Under the pieces are notes generated by a model. That model made no database searches. It worked only from the letters and a program-made list of their open reading frames with translations, and was not told the DNA's origin. From Notospermus geniculatus (Eukaryota > Nemertea > Pilidiophora > Heteronemertea > Lineidae), in assembly GCA_002633025.1 (NCBI GenBank), contig NMRB01000605.1, positions 138,522 to 202,521 on the forward strand: a stretch of DNA of 64,000 nt, in the 5' to 3' direction. The translations under genes were made by a program, and so were the position numbers. Positions 43,367 through 55,918 of the stretch are shown here, piece after piece. Each line of letters begins with the position of its first letter. The first letter of the stretch is position 1.

Positions 43367-43427
43367 TTAAGGTAAGTAATCCCACCTTTTGGCAGGCACC
43401 CCTCCTCGAAATAGAGTAAAAAACGAA

Positions 43428-43600
43428 ATGGTCCATGGACCACGTGCTCACCTGGGTGAATGTTCCAGAAGAATAACAACATATTGTCAGGTCAATATAA
43501 ATTTATTTAGAGCAAAATACACTAATGGAATGGTCCATGGACCATGTGATCACCTGGGTGAATGTACCAGAAGAACGAACAAGTGCCCAGTTCAGTTCAA
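43428..43600 (+). repeat. Two direct copies around tggtccatggacca
   Basis: aatggtccatggaccacgtg (43428) and aatggtccatggaccatgtg (43529) begin two similar units about 100 bases apart, each followed by cacctgggtgaatgt.ccaga. Confidence 0.65.
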
Positions 43601-44325
43601 TATATTCCAGGGAAACATCGTACCAGGTTTGAACTTTCTTTGTGGTATTGTTCATAAGATATGAGCCAAGTACATTTTTCAAGATAGACGACTGGCGGCC
43701 ATATTTGTAGTCCAATTCGGCGGAAATTTGCTGCATTTATTAGAGTACGAAGATACAACATTCTAGCTGCTGTTCTTCATGAGATATTGGCTAAAGTCCC
43801 GTTTTCAAGATGGCCGGCAGGCCACCATATTTGAAGTTGAAAAGGGTCATGTTGCTGTCGTTGTGAAAGGTAGACTTGTAACGACCCTTCCTCCTCCTCC
43901 GTGCCCTGGCCTTCAGCCACCTGTTGTCAACCACATCACGAACCAGATAGTGCGTGTTTATTGGCTGTTTATTGGCACTCGCCCATGGTGTGCAGTTATG
44001 GAAGCATGGATATCGCCTGACGAAATTCCCATGGTCATAAAACGCTTCAAATCCGATGGCCAAAGGTCACAGTCATCGTGGGCCCTCAACAATGATCCTG
44101 GATGTTAATTCTTGAATGTGGGCGTGCATTGCATCCACGATGAATGTTATAAGCGACAGAGTATCATCCCCCGTACACCAATAACAAAACGCCGGCAACG
44201 AGTAAGACTGATCTGAATCATGGACATTGCGTAAGATAAAATGCCATTGGGGTCAGTGCTAAAATGACCAATTTACCTTACTAATGCGGAAAACTTAAGA
44301 AATTCCACACCTACTCATAAGTGTA

Positions 44326-45584
44326 CAGGCACGGCCAGAATTAACTTCCACATTAATGCACGCAGGACACGTAGCATACGCGTAGCATTACGAATATTCT
44401 TACGCGCATTGCTGCGCGAAGTATTGCACGCCTCATCGTAGCATTTCGCGTAGTACAGCGCGATCGGTTCGTAATAATGCGCGCAGTCTTGTGCGTAATA
44501 TTACGGCGCCTGTCCCCGGTGTAACTGTGCGAATGACTGCGCATCGATGAGTTATGTTCGGCAAAGTCTGCCGAAGTTTGAAAAAATTGTCAATTAGACC
44601 CCAAACCGGCACCCAGCCGGCGAAATTAAAAGCTAGGCCTAGGCCCACAGGCACAGATCGCAATCTTATCGATGAGGGGGTCGTGAAACGAACCATCAAA
44701 ATCTCTGTCAATTTGATCGTTTTTCATGAATCAAGGCTTGTCTTTAAAAGATTGGGTGTTCATCTGTTGATGAGAGTACAAATATTGATGAATTCTGGTG
44801 AAAAAACGATGTTTCGGGGCAAAGAGTTTGGATTAATTTTGATGTTTACATCCGCGAACATGATGCCAAAACCTATTGACTACATTGTTCCACGGTTTGA
44901 CGCTAGGATACACTACCTACAGTTACCATATTTGGTTATGGTGGGCGGAGTTTCAGATTAGTTTACATACAGTAGGAAATAATAAAAATTAATTTTTATA
45001 AATGGTCAATAAATATTGTTGGCCATACTTCGAAATGTGGCACTTCGTTGACTAAAAAGGTAAGAAAAATNTTTTTTATGAAGAAGCCTCTCGAAATGTG
45101 GCATATGTTTCGTTTCCTGTATAGGGACGGAGAACTGTTGCCTGAATACGGTGTTTTAACCAACTTGTGACCACATAATTCGCCACGATTCCACGATCTT
45201 GCAAAGTGCCGCCGCCGTAGACCTAGGCCTACCTACCGGTAAGAAACTTTTTGATCAAGAGATGAATGTGCCTGATCTTTTGATGACAAGAGACCTTTTT
45301 TAAAAATCGATAAAGGCCTGGCCTACCTTTACTTTCCGGCCTGCTATTGGCCTTGAATTCATTCAGGTGTTGCCTAAAGATGACAATGGAGTGTAGTATG
45401 TCGCGTAATACTGTGTGAGATGCTGCGCGTAACATGACGCGTGACATGACGTGCAGCGTCGGGTAATACGCAAGTTACTACGCGCATCATTCACGAAGTA
45501 CTGCGCGCTATGCATCGCGTAGCGCTGTGCATACCATACACATTACTACGCGTATGATGTGGAGGTTAATTCTGGCCGTGCCTG
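44326..45584. mobile_element. 1.26-kb TA-flanked foldback element with CGTA-rich arms
   Basis: Ends CAGGCACGGCCAGAATTAA and inverse between TA dinucleotides. Both arms are packed with variants of acgcgtagcattacg in each orientation. The centre (44540-45180) has a 135-codon open frame of no recognised family. Confidence 0.75.
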
Positions 45585-46588
45585 TAGCAAAAAAAACCGC
45601 GTCTGTACCACAGACAGTCGGCTCGACAAACATGTCCTCCATTGTACCATAAAGGAATCAACTACTGCGAACGATGAAGTAACTGAGGGATACACTTCAT
45701 GTGTTGCCACCAGATGTCTCTCACTGCCTGAATTTTGCCTTTACGTAATAGGCAGGAGCTTCAATTTTTTTTATGGTAGTGGGGTACATGAATCTGTCAA
45801 CTTGATGCCCTGAATTCCATTTCTGATGATAACAGAGCTATTTTCAGCACAATTAGTGTTCCATGTGCAAAATGTACGTTAGCCTATTCAAATGTACACA
45901 TATGACCCTGCGCTCTCATCGTTCGTGGGGTTCTCATTAATTCAGTCCTTTTGTATCATAAGATCAACTAGTCTGAATTCAACAAAATTTGCAGTAAACA
46001 TGCAGAAGGGTCTTGCCTATCATATGAAAGAGTCAGAATGCAAATCTGTTCAGGTTTAAAGGGATACTTTCCACATTTATAAAATCCTAAATTCGTATAG
46101 TTGAACATTTATGTTTGATTCCTTTACGATTCTACTGCATGTACGATATCTCCTTCCCTATCCCTGACCTTTATATTTCTTTTCGTCGACTACCGGTGCC
46201 TACCCTTTAGACATCCTGTCTGTCAGGTGCAGGATCAAATAACATTATATTGAGTGTGTTTGAAAGCTCGTCGTGGGTTGGCCACAAAGAATGGATAATC
46301 AACCATCTTCTTTTGCTATTTACTCCAGATCTTTTGTGGTGATACTATCGTCCATCCGAAGGGCAGGAAAATCCCTTTTTTGTCCGTCTTCTGAGGGAAT
46401 TAGTAATGACACAATAGTCTGGTGTATTGTGACACCAGACTGTGAGGTACTTTAAAGCGTCTTTGTGTGTATATTAGTGAGGTTTCGGAAATCTGACGAA
46501 ACACGAAGTACGAAATAATTCGTTTCCATGACCGCGTTTCGGCAATCTCGAATCGACTTTTTTCCAACTGGCACACTGAATGCACATG
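45585..46588. other. Non-coding interval with an inverted dispersed repeat
   Basis: 45910-46110 is the reverse of the repeat in the module 4 intron. 46477-46535 is a half copy of the MITE family at 60548-60938. Confidence 0.5.
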
Positions 46589-46706
46589 GGGTCATATGAA
46601 TAAAGAGTAGCAAATGCTTTTACTTGAATTTTGCTATACAAGTGCATTAGGCAATGCTGTACAAAACTGAAGTAAAAGCATTTGCTCATCTTTATTCATA
46701 TGACCC
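46589..46706. mobile_element. 118-bp hairpin MITE with GGGTCATATGAATAAAG ends
   Basis: Arms ggtcatatgaataaaga.tagcaaatgcttttact and inverse, flanked by ATG on both sides (46586-46588, 46707-46709). Confidence 0.75.
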
Positions 46707-46805
46707 ATGGTTTATGAGCCATGTTGAAAGTATGTACGCGGCTGCAGATTGTTAGGGGAACACGACGGTAGTACCAATTCGGCGCCAACCACCCTGTGTC
46801 GTAAT

Positions 46806-47135
46806 GCGTGAATGGAAAAGGTTCGAAAACTCGCACGCGTCTCGCTTGCCTCCGCGCGTGTAACGCTCCAATGGAAAGCAGGCTGGAGCGTTCCCGTACG
46901 TGGAAACGCTCGAAAGCATGTTTGTTTCCGCGTCGTTGGTCACGGCGCGGGAAAAAAACAATGCTTTCGAGCGTTTCCGCGCACGAAAACGCTCCAATGG
47001 ACGGCCGCCATTACATAGAAGTATACGGTATACGAAAATGTCGGTTAACAATGGCTTCACGGTGGTGAATCCATTTCAAGCCTTTGTAAAACGGCGTTTT
47101 CGTATACCGTATACTTCTATGTAATAGGGGCCTTA
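46806..47135. repeat. Inverted-repeat cluster with gtatacggtatacgaaaa ends
   Basis: Opposed gaaaacgctccaatgg and cgaaagcatg arms (46860-47000), then a acatagaagtatacggtata repeat in both orientations (47013-47133). The same repeat recurs at 14338-14405, 39019-39085 and several times in 48376-48840. Confidence 0.55.
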
Positions 47136-48375
47136 GGAAACAACAATTGTGTGTACTGCCGTCCAGGGCGAGTCAACTTCTGCCATCCAGGCTAACCTGG
47201 GTTTTGCGCTTAGTTCGCACGGCTCACACCACAAACTCCAGGCCCACTCCAGAAGAAAATCTGTCAGGAATGCTGTTCGCTGGTCTTGTGGTGCACCCCC
47301 ACTGCAAATACGACATGATTGCTTTTCAAATTAATAAAAGTTATTGTCAAGAAGAAACTTTCGTCCGATAATTATAGCCTATAACTAGATCGCAGTAAAA
47401 AAATTTTTTTTTGTTTATTGCTGTGTGTTTTTGCATAAATACATCATGGCTGATCATATCGTCCGGAACGGTTGCTTGATGAAACGGCCCAATCTCGACC
47501 AATCAGATTTGAATTTACATCGCCATACAAGAGCCGAACCCAGAAGTAAACATTGCTGCACCATACATGCCTTCGGCGTCTGTAACGCAGTCTCTGATTG
47601 GCCACCCTGTTGATCTGTGGCGGCTGACACGAATTTGGATTGAATCGGCGGTGTTGGTGTGGAGCTAACGGAATGCCTTCACCGCCGGTAAATCGGCATG
47701 ACTTCTGCGCGAGAAAACTCTCCCTCGGCTAGGCGCCTTCAACAAATCCTGCAATTACGTCGGCGATATCCACGGAAAATCTGCTTACCAAACCCAATTC
47801 GCAAGTGAGACCTTCACTAGTGGCAACTACCTGATCCCAAGGGTTAAACAAAATCACAAGAAAGCAATATTAGGTGACATAATCTTGCCATGAAAAAAAA
47901 ATCCAATATGAATATCCGTTGTCATCGCTTGAAGCATCTTATCAGATTCAACATTGACTCGGGAACATAAGAACATTATTAGCAGACAATGAATAGTCGC
48001 TCATTGGTGATGATATTCCATACTATGATAGAATACACCTTCTAATAAGTTATTTCATGATTAAGTGCCCTGCAGCGTCAAAAATCGGTGGAACAGTCAT
48101 GTGTACAATCTCACTAAAGAAGCACAACACCTACTAATTGTGCATCGATGCTGGGAGATTTATTTTCAATAAAATGTACGTTGATTCCGTCTCGGGTTGA
48201 GCTTCTGTCGCTGTACCCTGGAATGCGTGGACCCATAATAAGCTTGTCTACAAAATGTCACCGATGTCTCCGTGAATTTTCGCCGCGGCTCGGTAGCCTA
48301 CGGCAACATTTACCGAGCATTCCTTCCCTTCTTGAAGCCAACTGAGACAATAGACGAATCATCACTGCGATTACT
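47136..48375. other. Non-coding interval, nothing recognised
   Basis: No repeat structure or exon stood out on either strand. Confidence 0.3.
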
Positions 48376-48840
48376 TAGAGCTACACGGTATACGGACACG
48401 CCGGTCAACAAAGCCTTCTCGGTCATGACGCTTTGTGATGCCAAAACCTGCGTGTCCGTATACATGTACCATATACCTAAGGCTTCCTTTACATAGAAGT
48501 ACATGTATACGGCATACGAAAACGCCGATTAACAAAGGCTTCAATTGGATTCACGAACGTGAAATCATTGTTAACCGGCGTTTTCGTATACTGTATACTT
48601 CTATGTAAGAAAGCCTCAGGCCGAGTTTACCTTGAAGTATACGGTGCACAGACACGCTGGCGAACAAAGGTTTCATGGTCATGAACCCTTTATTAGGCCA
48701 TTGTTAGCCAGCATGTCCGTATACCGAATACCTCTATGTGAACCCGGCCAAACTGCACGCTACACACGAACACGCCGACCCTTTGTGAAGACATTGTTAA
48801 CTGGCAGGCCCGTGTAGCTCTATGTAATCGCAGCCGTACG
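48376..48840. repeat. Cluster of acatagaagtatacggtata repeat units
   Basis: At least five units, in both orientations, each pairing a tatacgg..cacgccggt arm with gttaaccggcgttttcgtata; looks like MITEs of one family inserted next to or into each other. Confidence 0.55.
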
Positions 48841-48870
48841 CCTACAGCTGGTTTGAGTTAATCTTTTATT

Positions 48871-49278
48871 AGAGAGGATGCGCGGTTTTCCGACTCCGAC
48901 TTCAAATACGAGAATGAATTGCAGTCCGCTGTGGACATCCTTGATAAAAACGATTTGATAGACGTTTGCAAATCGTAAAATGCCATAACTTTGTGGCAGA
49001 ATAATTTTGACTCGTAATCGGAAGTGCGCATGAATCGCGAATATAGTAGTCGTCATAGTCGTGTCTCAAAGTCGTAACGACTAGGATTACGACTTCAATA
49101 TTCATTATTTATCCGCACTTCCGATTTATTAGGCCATTTTTTTCTGCCTTCAATTTATGGTGTTTGACGAATTGAAAACTTCTATCACATCGTTTTTATC
49201 AAGCATGTCCATAGCGGACTGCAATTCATTCTCGTAGTTGAAGTCAGAGTCAGAGTCGGAAAGCTGCGCATCCTCTCT
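48871..49278. repeat. Inverted repeat whose arms encode the same peptide
   Basis: Arms of about 100 bases start agagaggatgcgc on each strand. Both read REDA..SDSD...YENELQSA in frame, on + at 48871-48978 (then TAA) and on - at about 49150-49330 (then TGA). The minus arm has a clean two-codon SD insertion. Probably a captured or transposase-derived fragment; I do not recognise the protein. Confidence 0.6.
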
Positions 49279-49327
49279 ATTGTTGGCCAGACCACCGCAT
49301 TTTGCCTTCACGTCTCGCGTGGAATTG

Positions 49328-49453
49328 CTAGTTTTCGCAAAGCCCGCGAAACGCCAATGCGAACGTCAAACCCATTTTTCGATGACACGAACGAGCACCG
49401 AACAAGAGTAGGCGTTCGCGTCGGCGTTTCGGGAGCTCTGCGAAAAATCTCTA
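49328..49453. mobile_element. Hairpin MITE with TTTTCGCAAAGC ends
   Basis: Arms ttttcgcaaagcccgcgaaa and opposed cgtttcgggagctctgcgaaaa. A related copy is at 50763-50891. Confidence 0.55.
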
Positions 49454-49696
49454 ATTAGATTCGAAAAAAGTACGTGTACGGTGTACGTGCGAAAAGATAC
49501 GAGCATAAAGTTTCTTTCCAAAGACAGTCTCTTTCCTTTTGCCTCCGTCTATGTTTCTTTCCGATATGTCGATTAACGCTGTACCCTAAAAAGTACCCAT
49601 TGAAAAACTCCAGTTGACGTCAATAAATGAGTGGGATTTCATGATGAAATACCGATACACGTGTATGAGAGCAGGTGTACACGTAATGTACAACTA

Positions 49697-50129
49697 CACT
49701 TCATACCACATCCGATTGGCGCGAGGTATTCAGCCGATATTTCCGCAACGGCTGGGTCAAATTTGACATACCATACATCAATTGACTTGTCTTTCTTGTC
49801 GGTATCTTTCTGCTATCTTCATTTTTCGCGTAAGGCCGACATAACGGGTCCCTTTCTCAAAACCCATTACATTTCGCCATTGTGTTCAGTGCAGTTTACA
49901 CGTGCGCGATGCATTGCGTCAATTCAAAATGGCCGCCATTTCGGCCGTAAACACAAACTGTGATTGGTGAAAGAACTTTTTTCTGTCACGTTTATACGGA
50001 AAATGACAGTGATGATGGCTGTAGCGGCAAAAAAGACAAATCGATTGATGTATGGTATGTCAAATTTGACCCAGCCGTTGCGGAGATATTGGTCAGGAAC
50101 CTCGCGCCAATTGGATGTGGAATGAAGAG
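49697..50129. mobile_element. 433-bp TA-flanked MITE, second copy
   Basis: Same family and same length as 7904-8336, with TA at 49695-49696 and 50130-50131. Confidence 0.75.
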
Positions 50130-50339
50130 TAGATACGAAAGTGCTGAACAAACGATCTATATTTAGTAAGCAGCGAGAATTATTGATATTCTTTGTGAAG
50201 GAACTAGGTCTCAGTGGCGTAAGCATCGCAAACATAAACCCAGATTTTCACCTGATATGACAGTTGTTTGCCCGTTTTTGACTTGGCAACACAGACTTTC
50301 AACACCAGAAGCTAATCGTACAGGGAATTCAAACTGGTT

Positions 50340-50662
50340 TCATGTCTATAAAAATATCACGTCAAGGGCCATATTCATGAAGCCTTCGCAACTTTGCATA
50401 CACACAAATCTATTGTAAGGCAGTCAGTGAACAATAGGGCATGTGCAGCCAAACAATAGACTTGCGTGCACCAAAAGTTGCGAAGGCCTCGTAAACTGGG
50501 TTTATGTCTATAAAAATATCAGGTCACGGGCCATATTTATGAAGCCTTCGCACTTTGCGTACACATAAATCTATTGTAAGGCAGTCAGTGAACAATAGGG
50601 CATGCAGTCGAACAATAGACTTGCGTGCACACAAAGTTGCGAAGGGCTGTGAATATGGCCCC
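50340..50662 (+). repeat. Tandem pair of a palindromic unit
   Basis: Two copies of about 160 bases (from tttatgtctataaaaatatca), each with gaagccttcgcaactttgc opposed by gcaaagttgcgaagg-type arms and a central caatagggcatg. Confidence 0.65.
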
Positions 50663-50762
50663 TGAACATTTTTATTTCTTGCACATTTGGCCTGGTTTAT
50701 AGGCATACCCTATCCGAATCAATACACACATGTTTTGAGCGTTTACGCGGCGAGTTTTATTA

Positions 50763-50891
50763 CAGCGTTTTCGGAAAGCCCCCGAAATGCCAACGCGAAC
50801 GTCTATTCTTTTGTTCGCTGCCCTTTTCGTGGCATCGAACAATGGGATTGCTGGCCGCGTCTGGCGTTTCGGGGGGCTTTGCGAAAACTTC
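50763..50891. mobile_element. Second TTTTCG-end hairpin MITE
   Basis: ttttcggaaagcccccgaaa opposed by tttcggggggctttgcgaaaa; same family as 49328-49453. Confidence 0.5.
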
Positions 50892-52566
50892 CTATTATTT
50901 TCATTTAGGAATGAATGACTACCACACAGTTAAGGTCACTAGTCCACTGAAAAAGTCCTCGTCTATGAAATCATAAAAGCACATTGCATGAAACGCTGAT
51001 AAAATGTAAATGTAAAACGTATTGAGCAGTTCAACTGGAAATGCGCTATAAGAACTCACATAAATATTGTTATTTATTATTATAAAATGGACCCAGGCCG
51101 TCATTTTCAACGTATGCCCTATAACATCAGCTAGGGCGCAGATGTCTGAAATACCACTACTACATGTATCTTGGCGTTAGCTTTCTTTGGCGTTAAATCT
51201 AAAAGGCCCTACGAAAATGATGTTAACGCCCAAATGAGGCGAACGTCACTTCAAACAAGCGGGCCAAGATCTCAGAGGTGTGACCTCGGCCAGTATTCCC
51301 AAATGTCAGATTTTTCTCTTTACTGTTTTGGAAACGCTGTGTGTCCCCTATTGTCAGATCGTAGCTTATTCCATCAGACAATAACGTCCGGCAACATCTA
51401 ACTACGACCCATTGTAGTGCGGAAGTTAGGAAATTGATAGCTGGATTTTCCGCGGACCTTCAATCACACCCCTCTCTTGAATAACCGGCGTTCAGCGCGG
51501 ACAATCGGGGAACGACCACAAATGGTCAATAGGTACGGCAAAGCTTTGTCACATCACATGAATTCCGTATTACATTGGGTTGTGGATGTTGCCGGACTTT
51601 AATCGCGGAACACTCATAGACGGGGAACGTTTGAACGCCTTACATCGGGAAGTACACTGCAACGTATCCACAAAATGAGTCGACGACTGACATTCAGCAT
51701 ATGTCAAGCTAATCCCTCAATGATCGATGCCGCTCAACAGCCACCCGCAACATCCACTTGCAGCTTCTCGGAGGCTTCATAAACTCATCCCACGCCGACG
51801 CAAGGTGTCGCTGCGCTAGATTCAATCGCGTCTAATCATGTTGCCGCGCGTTGACGATCTCATTGTGCCTGTCGTGTCGGCAGCAGCAACGAGCAGTGAT
51901 TACATCGGGTGAACAATTCTATGGATATTCGCGGTGAACATTTTGTAGTGGAGTTAGGAAATTTTACCGGCGATAATTTTTCATCTAAGGAATATCATTG
52001 GTATTGTTGGAACGGTTTTTAAGGTAGGGTCCTTGATTAGAAATACTTTCGATGTTGTTTTGAACACGTGGTTATAATGAAATGTTAGCCCTGTTTACAC
52101 TACATAAAAGTCCGGGATCAGCACGGGCTTTTTGCGTTTACACCTATGAATCGCCGTGTCTAAATAAAGCCGGGGCTTTTAAAACCAATACATGCCGCAT
52201 ACATGCTCGAAAAGCCCGGGATTTTCAGACATGTGAACCAAGGCCAGATATCATTGATAGTGATTGGCTGCTGTTTTGAATATAAGAGATGAATTGACGT
52301 TTTGTCACTTGATATCGCTGAACTGAGTTTAAGTGTCCGGTGCTCAGCGCACCGTGGTACATGTAAGTGGTTCTAACGTTCCTTTTTTTGAATGTGTGCT
52401 TTTTTCTGTAAGCCAATATCTTAGAAATACATGTATTGGTATTTTTTTCTTGGACGATTTCGTTGTATGTTGCGTAGTTTGAGCCAAAAACCCAGAAAAA
52501 AGGCAAATCCTACATGTTACATTGTGTTCTTTAAGTTTCTTAAACATGTTTATTATATATCAGTTG
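50892..52566. other. Non-coding interval with MITE remnants
   Basis: A ccctattgtcagatcg...ttccatcagacaata remnant (51340-51385) of a dispersed family (38055, 54660, 56860) and an incomplete tttacactacataaaag element (52081-52240). Confidence 0.4.
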
Positions 52567-52769
52567 TATATATGTGACTCGTGCCAACAAAATGATTCGG
52601 AATGCGCCGGAAAGAAGACTCAAGATGACACCAGAGAGAACAACTCTACAAATTGACAGAGTCAAATTTCACAATGGCCAGACAATACTGAAATCAACAA
52701 TCCGTTGGTGCACTTTGGGTCGTCTTCTCTGCGCATTCCGACTCATTTTGCTGGCACGGGTCACATATA
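52567..52769. mobile_element. MITE with TATGTGACTCGTGCC ends
   Basis: Arms tatgtgactcgtgccaacaaaatg and inverse, likely between TA dinucleotides. It directly abuts the first unit of the following tandem repeat. Confidence 0.65.
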
Positions 52770-53745
52770 GTTGAACGGTAAATTGATTTAACTTTACCAA
52801 AACGAGGACATCTACCTGTAAGTTCCGTTTGCTAACAGCAAATAGGTTTGACTACAACAAAGTGGGGACACTCTCCCCATGACTTTCGTTCATTGAAGCT
52901 ATGCAGTGAATTGGTTTCGATTTTACCAAACTGGGGACAGTCTAAATATAACTTCCGTTTACCGTTATAGCTGAACAGTCAGTTGATTTTATTACATCAA
53001 ACCGAGGACATTCGACCCATATATATTTGACATTTACCATAACTGAATGGCAAATTGGTTCAATTTCGCCAAACCGATGACATTTCACCCTCATATAAGC
53101 CGTGGTTACACTACATAGAAATCCCCGGGTTTTTTGCGGTCACACCTATGAATTGCCGGGCTTCAAGAAACCCGTGTCTGAAAAACACGGGTTTCTGGAA
53201 CACGGCAATCTCGCCGTGCTTTTCGAAATCCCCGTCTCTCATTAGTTCTTTAGCACGGCTACAGATGGCGCAGCCATTAAGTGACGTCGTTTTCGCGCCT
53301 CCAACAATGTGGGCCAATAGAGAAATGACTGAAGAGTCAGTGCATGCAGCGCAACTATTTTTGCTACAATGTAGTGGTGTGACCTCTCGCCGGGCTTTTC
53401 GCACACACGGGTTTGACACGGGTCTGGAAAAACACGGGTATTTTTATGTAGTGTAACCACGGCTATAACCTCAACAATAGCTGAAAAGTAAATTTGTTTG
53501 TCTTCACCAATCCAGGGACACTCTGCCTATAGCTTCCGGTCATTGTCGCTGAACAGCAAATTGGTTTGATCTCACCAAACCGGGGACACTCTACCCATAA
53601 TCTACGTTTGATAAAGCTCAACGGAAACGTGGATTCCTTTCACCAAACGGGGACAATCTACCCGTAACTGATGTACTAAGTTAAAGAGTAGTTTGATACT
53701 GACAAACCGAGGACACTCTACCCATAACGTACGTTTACTTTACTA
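52770..53745 (+). repeat. Nine-unit diverged tandem repeat (about 68 bp)
   Basis: Units share gcaaattggtttgattt, caccaaaccggggacactct and acccataact. The fifth unit is split by the MITE at 53099-53463. Confidence 0.8.
53099..53463. mobile_element. MITE with GCCGTGGTTACACTACATA ends
   Basis: Inverted ends flanked by TATAA on both sides (53094-53098, 53464-53468), inserted in the 68-bp tandem array. Related elements at 52081, 56432 and 61552. Confidence 0.8.
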
Positions 53746-54559
53746 GGCAATACCCGTTTTGGGGAACTGCTAAATTCATGCGAGACGCACGCATCACCAC
53801 GTCATTTGCAGCGCTTGGGGCACGTAATAGCGAGGTTAAGATCTGGTACGACTCCCACTCCCGCTCCGACTCCAAGGTGCTAAAATTTGGGTTTTCAAGT
53901 CGGAGATAAATTAACCACCCAGACGGGTTCTATTCGTGAATGAGGTAAACACCATTGCTTTGGAAAACCCCGTTGCATTTGATGGCGTAGTTCCCCGCTG
54001 GAGTCAAGAGTCAAGACTCGGAACTTATCTGAACCTCCCTAATGACGTCATACCCGTTCGAGTGGCCTAATGACGTCATTCCGCCGCACATGACGTTGCC
54101 GACGTCACGGATGACGCGACGGCAATTTCGGTGACGTCATGACGTCAATAGGCCTGAACAGCATTGTTATTTTCGTTAATATCTTAATATTTCAAAAACT
54201 ATAAGTGATATCAAAATTCGGGCTGCGTAAGGACACTTCCCAGGCCCGTCTGCATAAGCATATCAAGTTTGGCGGCGATCCGTTCATTAGTCTCGGAGAA
54301 AATCGCGAACAAACAAACAAACAAACACACAAACAAACTCTTGTCAAATTTTAGTAGGATTAGGTGAAAAATAAACTGTTTTGTTTGCGACGAACGGAGG
54401 ACACTCATAAGCACCGATAAAGTAATGTTTGGGTTTATAGTCTGATATCAACAACGGTAGAGGTTCTCATCCGACTTTACACTTTAACCCCAGTCTATCC
54501 TGAAACCTTTCAGTAGAACTCAGATGAGCTGCTCATTTAGAGCTACAATCTCTGCATTC
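53746..54559. other. Interval with a LINE-like 3' end
   Basis: 54180-54345 has ttggcggcgatccgttcattagt...ctcggag followed by (CAAA)n, resembling the 3' end of a non-LTR retrotransposon. Nothing else recognised. Confidence 0.4.
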
Positions 54560-54660
54560 CTGTTACACCTGTACCGATTTATACACCTGGGTGGAGAGAG
54601 GCCAGTAAAGTCCAAGTGGGATTCCAACCCCGTAACATTTTTCATGAGGCCCGTGTGCTA
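54560..54660 (-). mobile_element. Possible tRNA-derived SINE fragment
   Basis: On the minus strand GGGGTTGGAATCCCACTTGG (B-box-like) is followed by ctctctccacccaggtgtataaat, an arrangement seen in invertebrate SINE bodies. No A box or duplication was found. Confidence 0.45.
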
Positions 54661-55662
54661 GTCTGACATTACAATAGATTGACGGAATAAGCTGCGACTT
54701 GACAATGAGCGACACACAGAGAAACAGCGAGTCCGTTTGCCAGGGTGTTCCGAACAATGGGAATCACACAGAAACATAGCCACACTGAAAAAACGTTACA
54801 CCTGGACTCTCTGACCGCTCGTCGGAGACCCGAACCACTATTCCATCCTGTCTCCTTACAAAAGTTACTGACGCCAACACCTCCCTCCATGACCTGCACA
54901 CACAAATACGTCATTACCGAGACAAACATTGTGGTCAGAAAAATGAGACAGGTGATTCATGCTGGTGGTGTTTTTCCTTTGGTCTTATACCGCCTCGAGC
55001 AATCACTGTTATCACAGACGATGTACCCATGGATGAGCACATGTACTCGGAATATCATCATTGCTGTTTGTTGTGAGACTGTGTCTGTGTTTACTAATGT
55101 GGCCAAGAAAAGAATGAGGAACCGGAGGAACTAGTCCGTGACGTGGCGCTGACGAACAACCAACTCAGTTAAAACTATGACGTCGAAAGTCAAGCCAACG
55201 TTATTTACCATTTAATTTTGAAACTACACCCTATTTCTAGCCCTAATATACCTGAAGTAGTCCATTGAATTTCGAATTTTACACGTTTATCATCAAGTAA
55301 AGGACTGGCTCAATGTATCTTAATGTTTTTAAATGAAAATTCAAGCGGAAACATGTTGAATTTCATCGATAAAACTGACTATTTTAGCGTAAATAACAGA
55401 CCGAAGAGCAATGCCATTGATTCTGAATGACGTATCGCACATAACGTCACGGACGATGCGCGACGTGACGTTTTCAACGTCGCAACGCATGCGTTTTTGT
55501 GTTAAAACTGAGTTGTTCCCCAGCGCCTCCTTTGGGCACGCCGACTCCCCATTGGTCGAGACGTGTGAACGATATTTTGGGGACATTTTGAGGCCACCTT
55601 TCGGAGAGAGACCGCCTAAATTCTGTGATATGGGCAATTTTTGTAGCAGAGTGATACATTTC
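54661..55662. other. Non-coding interval with MITE ends
   Basis: Contains attgacggaataagctgcgac (dispersed family) and an aatgaggaaccgg end near 55114. Confidence 0.35.
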
Positions 55663-55918
55663 GGTTTCAAAATTATCGATACGTTTGAAAAATGTGAACG
55701 TCTCTGATAAGGCACGTCTCCAAATTCTGTTAACGACTCGAGTGCCACCCAACGTCTCCTTTGCGAATGATTTCAAATCACAGCTAAACGCCTCTGTGTG
55801 GTTAAAGAACATATTTATTTTGTCAAAGAACATCTTTGTTTTCTAAAAGCGCGTCTCTGATTTTGTGATCTACGTCTCTGTTTTGTCTACGTCTACTTTT
55901 TGCGGATATAACCGCCCA
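55663..55918. mobile_element. Right half of the MITE family of 41179-41647
   Basis: Matches 41410-41647 and ends with the same gcggatataaccgccca terminus; the left half is absent. Confidence 0.7.

Noticed and set aside
44554-44961. A 135-codon frame as a host gene
   Set aside because: It sits inside a foldback transposon and resembles no family that I know; kept only as part of the element.
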